Made by a program: the position numbers and the translations under genes
Assembly: GCA_964370045.1 (NCBI GenBank)
Contig: CAYJGZ010000030.1
Coordinates: forward strand, 1-10,472
DNA length: 10,472 bases
From: JAAYCI01 sp964370045
Lineage (GTDB): Bacteria; Bacillota; Clostridia; Oscillospirales; Ruminococcaceae
Direction: 5' to 3'
The notes under the pieces: generated by a model
The model's database searches: none
The model's input: the letters and a program-made list of their open reading frames with translations, nothing else
What the model was told of the DNA's origin: nothing
Part shown: in pieces, positions 6,032-10,472 of the stretch
Position numbering within the stretch: position 1 is the stretch's first letter
How the letters are laid out: each line of letters begins with the position of its first letter

Positions 6032-6823
6032 CTACAGCGCATGTCTCCTGCGCTGAAACATAAACCGTGTGCCCACCTGTGCACCGTCTACCACGTCGTA
6101 CAGGCACTCGGGGTTTTGTCCGCTGGTGATAACCATGTCTATCCCACGCTCTTCCATCATCTTTGCGGCCAAAAGCTTCGTGCGCATTCCGCCCGTGGCA
6201 AGGCTACTTCCTGCGCCGCCTGCCAGCTGCATAAGCTCGTCCGTCACCCTTTGCACCTGCGGAATAAGCTCCGCCGAGCTGTTTTTGTTTGGGTCGGAGG
6301 TGAAAAGCCCCGGTGTGTCGGTAAGTAGCACCAGCAGGTCCGCCTTTGCAAGCGAGGCCATCTCGGCGGACAGCGTGTCGTTGTCCCCGATGACGCCGCC
6401 CTCTATTTCGGCGGTGGTGACGCTGTCGTTTTCGTTGATGATGGGAATAACCCCAAGCTCCAAAAGGCGAAACAGTGTCGCCTCCACGTTTTTGCGCCGC
6501 TCGGGGTGGCGGATGTCCTCCGCTGTCAGCAGTATCTGCCCCACAGTGTGGTTGTGCTTTGAGAATATTCTATCGTAGGTGTACATAAGCTCGCACTGTC
6601 CCACTGCGGCGGTGGCCTGCCGTGTGGGAATGTCCGAGGGCCTTGCGGAAAGGTGCAATTTGCCCACGCCCATGCCTATGGCGCCGGAGGATACCACCAG
6701 CATCTGATGCCCTGCATTTTGCAGGTCTGCCAGCGTCTTGCACAAAAGCTCCATGCGCCTAATGTTTAACTGTCCCGTCTTGTGGGTTACGGTGGAAGTA
6801 CCCAGCTTTACAACAACCCGCAT
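6032..6823 (-). CDS. proB: Glutamate 5-kinase (ProB), short form without PUA domain
   Basis: This enzyme phosphorylates glutamate at the gamma-carboxyl with ATP, the first and usually feedback-controlled step of proline synthesis. The 263-aa product covers the amino-acid kinase domain: 'VVKLGTSTV' (4-12), 'VVSSGAIGMG' (43-52), 'IINENDSV' (128-135), 'IGDNDTLSA' (145-153), 'LLTDTPGLFTSDP' (166-178) and 'TGGMRTKL' (210-217). It stops near residue 263, so the C-terminal PUA domain of E. coli-type enzymes (about 367 aa) is missing; short ProB forms are known in Firmicutes. The stop at 6032 is clean, with no PUA-like sequence after it. TAGGAG (6830-6835) sits 6 nt before the ATG. It follows rfbB by 59 bp and precedes proA, its usual partner. 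Confidence 0.96.
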   Translation of the reverse strand: MRVVVKLGTSTVTHKTGQLNIRRMELLCKTLADLQNAGHQMLVVSSGAIGMGVGKLHLSARPSDIPTRQATAAVGQCELMYTYDRIFSKHNHTVGQILLTAEDIRHPERRKNVEATLFRLLELGVIPIINENDSVTTAEIEGGVIGDNDTLSAEMASLAKADLLVLLTDTPGLFTSDPNKNSSAELIPQVQRVTDELMQLAGGAGSSLATGGMRTKLLAAKMMEERGIDMVITSGQNPECLYDVVDGAQVGTRFMFQRRRHAL

Positions 6824-6882
6824 CTTACGCTCCTAAAAGTCATGCCGTATTTTGCCGCATGATGATATACTTATGGTTTAAT

Positions 6883-7941
6883 TTACCTATTGCTATACAT
6901 TTTGTCGTAGTATTCACGGTACGCCCCCGAGGTGACACCCTTTAGCCACTCATCGTTTGCAAGATACCACTTTATCGTCTTTTCAATGCCCTCATCAAAG
7001 AGCGTTTGGGGCAGCCAGCCAAGCTCGCGGCTTATCTTCTCGGGGTCGATGGCATAGCGGCGGTCGTGCCCTTTGCGGTCGGCGACATACTTTATGAGCG
7101 TTTCGTTTATGCTGTCGTCCACAGCCTCGCTCACAAGCGCAATGACCTTTTTCACTATGTCGATGTTTGTGCGCTCGTTGTGGCCGCCTATGTTGTACAC
7201 TTCGCCCGACATGCCGTTTTGCAGTACAAGGTCGATGGCACGGCAGTGGTCCTCCACGTACAGCCAGTCACGCACGTTTAGTCCGTCGCCGTATACGGGC
7301 AGGTCTTTTTTGTTGCAGGCGTTGTGTATCATCAGCGGTATCAGCTTTTCGGGGAACTGATACGGCCCGTAGTTGTTGGAGCACCTTGTGATGTTCACCG
7401 GCATTTTGTATGTGTCGTGCCATGCCGCCACAAAAAGGTCCGCCGCCGCCTTGCTGGCGGAGTAGGGGGAGTGGGGGCACAGGGGGGTCTCCTCGGTGAA
7501 GTAGCCCTCTGCGCCAAGGCTTCCGTACACCTCGTCCGTGCCCACCTGCAAAAATTTCACACCGTTTTTCCAGCTACCGTCCGCATTTTCCCACGCACCG
7601 CGTGCGCAGGTGAGAAGGTTCACCGTGCCCATCACGTTTGTTCGGGCGAAGATGCCCGGGTCCTCTATGGAGCGGTCCACATGGCTTTCTGCGGCAAAGT
7701 TCACCACCGTGTCGATATTGTGGTTTGCAAAAATTCCGCAGACAAGCGCCGCATCCCCTATATCCCCATGGATGAAAAAGTGGCGGTCATCATCCTCTAT
7801 GCTCTTGAGGTTTTCAAGGTTTCCTGCGTAGGTAAGGGCATCCATATTTATAATGGTAATATCCTTATGCTGATTTAGCATGTACAAAATAAAGTTTGAG
7901 CCGATAAAGCCCGCTCCACCCGTAACAAGTATATTCTTCAT
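6883..7941 (-). CDS. rfbB: dTDP-glucose 4,6-dehydratase (RfbB/RmlB)
   Basis: This enzyme converts dTDP-glucose to dTDP-4-keto-6-deoxyglucose with bound NAD, step two of dTDP-L-rhamnose synthesis. The 352-aa product is an extended short-chain dehydrogenase of full length. Visible: the nucleotide-binding GGAGFIGS (8-15), 'FAAESHVDRSI' (82-92), the catalytic triplet Thr135-Asp136-Glu137 in 'VGTDEVYG', the Tyr160-x-x-x-Lys164 pair in 'SPYSASK', and 'SNNYGPYQFPEKLIP' (188-202). Its ATG overlaps the rfbD stop codon (ATGA at 7938-7941). It has only a weak ribosome site of its own, so coupled translation is likely. It is followed by proB after 59 bp. Confidence 0.97.
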   Translation of the reverse strand: MKNILVTGGAGFIGSNFILYMLNQHKDITIINMDALTYAGNLENLKSIEDDDRHFFIHGDIGDAALVCGIFANHNIDTVVNFAAESHVDRSIEDPGIFARTNVMGTVNLLTCARGAWENADGSWKNGVKFLQVGTDEVYGSLGAEGYFTEETPLCPHSPYSASKAAADLFVAAWHDTYKMPVNITRCSNNYGPYQFPEKLIPLMIHNACNKKDLPVYGDGLNVRDWLYVEDHCRAIDLVLQNGMSGEVYNIGGHNERTNIDIVKKVIALVSEAVDDSINETLIKYVADRKGHDRRYAIDPEKISRELGWLPQTLFDEGIEKTIKWYLANDEWLKGVTSGAYREYYDKMYSNR

Positions 7942-8834
7942 ATTTTTTCACCCATTTCTTTCATCTGTTCAAACCAAGCCCCCAGCGCATTTTGCCACGT
8001 ACGCATGTCGTTGCCCACCGTTGCACGCAGCATCATGTTGTCCAGTGCGCTATACGTGGGACGCTGTGCCGCCTGTGGATATTCACTGCTTGCGCAGGGG
8101 TTTACCTTTGCGCTTTTTTCTCCCAGACGAACTATTTCACTTGCAAAGTCGTACCAGCTGCAAACGCCCTCGCCCGTGCAGTGGTATAGGCCATACTGCT
8201 GTGTGGTTATTATTTGCAGGATATGGTGTGCCAAGTCCTCTGCGTTTGTGGGGTTGCCCAGCTGGTCGTTCACCACCTTGAGCTGTTCTCTTTCACCCGC
8301 AAGGCGCAGAATAGTTTTTACAAAGTTTCCGCCGTGCGCACCGTACAGCCACGCCGTGCGCAGGATAAACCACCTGCTGCAAAAGCCCCGCACGTACTCC
8401 TCGCCTAAAAGCTTGGTGCGCCCATACACCGACTGTGGGCTTGTGGGGGTGTCCTCCGCAAGGGGGGTGTCCGACACGCACGAAAACACATAGTCGGTGG
8501 AAACGTGCAAAAGCTTTGCGCCTATTTCCTCGCACACTATGGCAAGGTTTCTTGGGGCTATGGCGTTTGCGGCAAAGGCGGCATCCCTTTGCTCCTCCGC
8601 CTTGTCCACCGCAGTGTACGCCGCACAGTTTATCACCACATCGGGGCGGTGGCTCTTCACAAGCTGTGCACAGCTTTGCATACAGGACAGGTCTGCATCC
8701 TCAATGTCCACCGCTACTACCTCGGCGTTTTTCAGTGCTTCGGGCACAGAGCCAAGGCCACTTCCGCCATTGGCAAGCTGTGTGCGAAGCTCCTTGCCCA
8801 GCTGCCCGTTTGCGCCGGTGATTAAAAGTTTCAT
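7938..8834 (-). CDS. rfbD: dTDP-4-dehydrorhamnose reductase (RfbD/RmlD)
   Basis: This enzyme carries out the last step of dTDP-L-rhamnose synthesis, reducing dTDP-4-dehydro-L-rhamnose with NAD(P)H. The 298-aa product is full length. Visible: the N-terminal GANGQLG (7-13), 'INCAAYTAVDKAE' (68-80), 'VSTDYVF' (111-117), the Tyr137-x-x-x-Lys141 pair in 'VYGRTK', and 'ILRTAWLYG' (157-165). A GGGGAG ribosome site (8846-8851) lies 11 nt before the ATG, slightly distant. It follows rfbA after 139 bp and overlaps rfbB by 4 bp. Its substrate needs the RmlC epimerase, whose gene is not in this window. Confidence 0.95.
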   Translation of the reverse strand: MKLLITGANGQLGKELRTQLANGGSGLGSVPEALKNAEVVAVDIEDADLSCMQSCAQLVKSHRPDVVINCAAYTAVDKAEEQRDAAFAANAIAPRNLAIVCEEIGAKLLHVSTDYVFSCVSDTPLAEDTPTSPQSVYGRTKLLGEEYVRGFCSRWFILRTAWLYGAHGGNFVKTILRLAGEREQLKVVNDQLGNPTNAEDLAHHILQIITTQQYGLYHCTGEGVCSWYDFASEIVRLGEKSAKVNPCASSEYPQAAQRPTYSALDNMMLRATVGNDMRTWQNALGAWFEQMKEMGEKI

Positions 8835-8973
8835 ATAAAGAGACTCTCCCCTTTTTTCACGAATAGCTTACATGCAGAAAATTTCACTTTGCAGTGTGGT
8901 TTTTGGGTGGCACCCATACATACACAAGGTAATATTTCAGCAAAACATTCCTTTATGTATATTTTAGAGTGCC
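8835..8973. other. 139-bp gap between rfbA and rfbD, no gene found
   Basis: In many rhamnose clusters the rfbC epimerase gene (about 550 bp) sits in or near this position. Here the gap holds no open frame with a ribosome site, no clear terminator and no remnant of RmlC motifs that I can see. Its - strand contains the rfbD ribosome site. A small GGGT/ACCC palindrome near 8906 is too weak to call. Confidence 0.5.
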
Positions 8974-9864
8974 TTAGCCTATCACACTGCCCGGCTTTAC
9001 GGTGTCCGCAATTAGCTTTAGATACTCGCCGTATTCCGTCTTTGCCAGCCTTTCGGCTGTTTTCAAAAGCATATCCTTGTCAATAAACGCCTGGCGGTAG
9101 GCTATCTCCTCAAGGCAGGCTATGTACAGCCCCTGCCGTGTTTGCACCGCCTCCACAAAGTTTGAGGCGGCAAGCATACTGCGGTGGTTTCCCGTGTCCA
9201 GCCATGCCATGCCCCTGCCAAACAGCTCCACCTTCAGCTGTTTGCGCTCAAGGTAGGCGTTGTTTATGCTGGTTATCTCTATTTCGCCACGTGCGCTGGG
9301 CTTTACATGCTTTGCTATTTCCACCACGTCGTTGTCGTAGAAATACAGCCCCGGCACTGCGTAGTTGCTTTTGGGCTGTGATGGCTTTTCCTCGATGGAA
9401 AGCACGTTGCCTTTACGGTCGAACTCCACCACACCAAATTCCCTTGGGTTTGCCACGTGATAGCCGAAGATGGTGGCGCCGCTTGTGCGAGCGGCGGCGA
9501 TGTTCAGCCGCTCGGTGAAGCCGTAGCCGTAGAAGATATTGTCCCCAAGCACAAGGCACACGCTGTCATCGCCTATAAAGTCCGCCCCGATGATAAACGC
9601 ATCCGCAAGGCCGCGAGGCTGCTCCTGCACGGCGTAGCTAAAGCGCACGCCAAGCGCAGAGCCGTCCCCAAAAAGACGCTCAAAGCCCGGCAGGTCCTGC
9701 GGCGTGGATATGATTAAAATATCCTTTATTCCCGCCAGCATCAGCGTGGAGATGGGGTAGTAAATCATGGGTTTGTCGTAGATGGTGAGCAGCTGTTTGG
9801 ACACCGCAATGGTGCAGGGGTACAGCCGTGTACCGCTACCGCCCGCAAGCACAATTCCTTTCAT
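8974..9864 (-). CDS. rfbA: Glucose-1-phosphate thymidylyltransferase (RfbA/RmlA)
   Basis: This enzyme joins glucose-1-phosphate and dTTP to make dTDP-glucose, the first and normally feedback-inhibited step toward dTDP-L-rhamnose. The 296-aa product is full length. Visible: the nucleotidyltransferase signature 'LAGGSGTRLYP' (6-16), 'SKQLLTIYDKPMIYYP' (22-37), 'EQPRGLADAF' (81-90), 'LGDNIFYG' (106-113), 'EEKPSQPKSNYAVPGLYFYD' and 'WLDTG'. AAGGAG (9875-9880) lies 10 nt before the ATG. It is the first gene of the - strand run rfbA-rfbD-rfbB-proB-proA, behind a candidate promoter at 9907-9935. Confidence 0.97.
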   Translation of the reverse strand: MKGIVLAGGSGTRLYPCTIAVSKQLLTIYDKPMIYYPISTLMLAGIKDILIISTPQDLPGFERLFGDGSALGVRFSYAVQEQPRGLADAFIIGADFIGDDSVCLVLGDNIFYGYGFTERLNIAAARTSGATIFGYHVANPREFGVVEFDRKGNVLSIEEKPSQPKSNYAVPGLYFYDNDVVEIAKHVKPSARGEIEITSINNAYLERKQLKVELFGRGMAWLDTGNHRSMLAASNFVEAVQTRQGLYIACLEEIAYRQAFIDKDMLLKTAERLAKTEYGEYLKLIADTVKPGSVIG

Positions 9865-9906
9865 GGGAAAACATCTCCTTAGGTCTTAATTTAGCTTTGT
9901 AAAGTC

Positions 9907-9935
9907 AATATAAGTCAGAGCACATTTTGTGCTAA
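9907..9935 (-). promoter_or_regulatory. Candidate rfbA promoter with palindromic operator in the spacer
   Basis: On the - strand TTAGCA (9930-9935) and TATATT (9907-9912) are spaced by exactly 17 bp, which would give a leader of about 35 nt before the rfbA ATG at 9864. A perfect palindrome, AGCACA-TTT-TGTGCT (9919-9933), fills the spacer and overlaps the -35, where a bound repressor would block RNA polymerase. No regulator gene is nearby. The promoter match is moderate (4/6 and 5/6). Confidence 0.45.
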
Positions 9936-10001
9936 GTTAAATCACAAAGCTTCTTTCTGATTTGGAAATACCGTTTATTTGTGCGGTAAGCACTCACAAA
10001 T

Positions 10002-10025
10002 TCGCAAAGCGCATCTGCCTTGCGA
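10002..10025 (-). terminator. Hairpin downstream of the right-edge gene, weak terminator or attenuator
   Basis: TCGCAAAGC (10002-10010) and GCCTTGCGA (10017-10025) pair with one mismatch that becomes a G-U pair in the - strand RNA. The loop is 6 nt. It lies about 40 bp after the stop of the right-edge gene. Only a short T-poor stretch follows, so termination would be inefficient. Confidence 0.35.
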
Positions 10026-10063
10026 GGGAGAGTATACCGCATTTTTGCGTAAAAACTGTGGGC

Positions 10064-10471
10064 TTAGGCATTTTCGGAGGAGGGGGCATTTTCTTTGCCC
10101 TCTTTTTCCTCCGTCTGCGGCGCAGTTACATCCTGCCCGGGTGTGCCGCTACCCATGGGAGCGTTTTGCACCTGAGCCATCGGCTGTGAGGGTGCAGGTG
10201 CCATCCCCTGCGTGGGAGGCTGACCCATGGGTGCTGTGCCCATATTCTGCATGGGCATCTGGCCTACGACCTGCCTTGGTGCACTGCTCATGTTCTGTAT
10301 CGGCTGTTGAGGGTTAATTTGCATCGGCTGCCGTATCATGCCACCTGTCGGTGCACCGCCCTGGTTCATGCCCTGCATGGGAGCGCCGCCCTGGTTCATG
10401 CCCTGCATGGGAGCACCGCCTTGGGGCATGTTTTGCATGGGAGCACCGCCCTGGTTCATGCCCTGCATGGG
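10064..10471 (-). CDS. 3' end of an unidentified gene with Met/Gln/Gly/Pro-rich repeat tail
   Basis: The frame is open from the right window edge to a TAA at 10064-10066, so only the last 135 codons are seen. The ATG at 10466-10468 lies inside a repeat and is not a likely start. The visible part is low-complexity: first decapeptide repeats of the type MQGMNQGGAP, then degenerate Met/Pro/Gln sequence, and finally a charged end ('EEKEGKENAPSSENA'). It has no membrane segment, cysteine or enzyme motif. Such tails usually follow a folded domain, which here would lie beyond the window, so no function can be given. The Pro/Gln-rich nature recalls the N-terminal part of the gene at 2-1714, but the motifs differ. 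Confidence 0.75.
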   Translation of the reverse strand, partial: PMQGMNQGGAPMQNMPQGGAPMQGMNQGGAPMQGMNQGGAPTGGMIRQPMQINPQQPIQNMSSAPRQVVGQMPMQNMGTAPMGQPPTQGMAPAPSQPMAQVQNAPMGSGTPGQDVTAPQTEEKEGKENAPSSENA

Positions 10472-10472
10472 A
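10351..10472. repeat. 30-bp in-frame tandem repeats, at least four units
   Basis: Units at 10351-10380, 10381-10410, 10411-10440 and 10441-10470 run without gaps and continue past the edge. Units 1, 2 and 4 differ by one or two bases; unit 3 differs from unit 4 at six positions. Each encodes ten residues of the right-edge gene, so copy-number change would keep the frame. Confidence 0.9.

Noticed and set aside
5971..6084. Upstream extension of proA by 38 codons
   Set aside because: It would overlap the end of proB, has no ProA-like sequence, and the ATG at 5968-5970 has a good ribosome site and gives the normal family length.
7324..7878. + strand frame of 184 codons opposite rfbB
   Set aside because: Shadow of a well-conserved gene on the other strand; no recognisable product.
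10039..10050. CGCATTTTTGCG palindrome upstream of rfbA
   Set aside because: Only 4-bp arms around a run of T; too weak to call an operator or terminator.
10351..10472. CRISPR-like direct repeats at the right edge
   Set aside because: The 30-bp units are contiguous with no spacers and are in frame as coding repeats.

Overview
This window looks like chromosomal DNA of a Gram-positive gut-type Clostridia, perhaps of the Oscillospiraceae/Ruminococcaceae kind. That is inferred from the mixed base composition, the strong Shine-Dalgarno sites, a VanY-type carboxypeptidase, a TcaA/YvbJ-like membrane protein and a short glutamate 5-kinase. The genus cannot be read from the sequence. No tRNA, rRNA, CRISPR array, transposase or phage gene was seen.

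Left part, + strand. Positions 2-1714 hold the 3' part of a gene for a single-pass membrane protein: a Pro/Gln-rich cytoplasmic region, one membrane segment, and an outside portion resembling TcaA/YvbJ proteins. A 430-bp gene-free stretch (1715-2144) follows, packed with repeats. It holds a 157-bp palindrome with TA-bounded ends (1800-1956), a 145-bp palindromic element (1979-2123), and a half-copy of that second element (1741-1797). A membrane-anchored M15B D,D-carboxypeptidase gene (2145-3071) comes next and ends at a strong terminator.

Convergent intergenic region (3072-3507). This holds a rho-independent terminator, a bidirectional terminator hairpin, a perfect 26-bp palindrome, and a large inverted repeat that runs into the end of the next gene.

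Right part, - strand. Read from right to left, genes follow one another closely: rfbA, rfbD, rfbB (dTDP-L-rhamnose synthesis), proB, proA (proline synthesis), then an unrecognised single-pass membrane protein. rfbD and rfbB overlap by 4 bp, and the other gaps are 139 bp or less with no clear terminator, so one transcript is plausible. A candidate promoter with a palindrome in its spacer precedes rfbA. The usual fourth rhamnose gene, rfbC (3,5-epimerase), is absent. At the right edge is the 3' end of another - strand gene whose product ends in a Met/Gln/Gly/Pro-rich tail with exact 30-bp tandem repeats.

How the genes work together. RfbA, RfbB and RfbD supply three of the four steps from glucose-1-phosphate to dTDP-L-rhamnose, a precursor of wall polysaccharide. 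The carboxypeptidase trims peptidoglycan stems. ProB and ProA make glutamate-5-semialdehyde for proline. The two TM-anchored proteins with low-complexity regions are probably envelope proteins of unknown role. The least explained parts are the palindromic repeats at 1741-2123, the inverted repeat over the 3' end of the gene at 3508-4698, and that gene itself.
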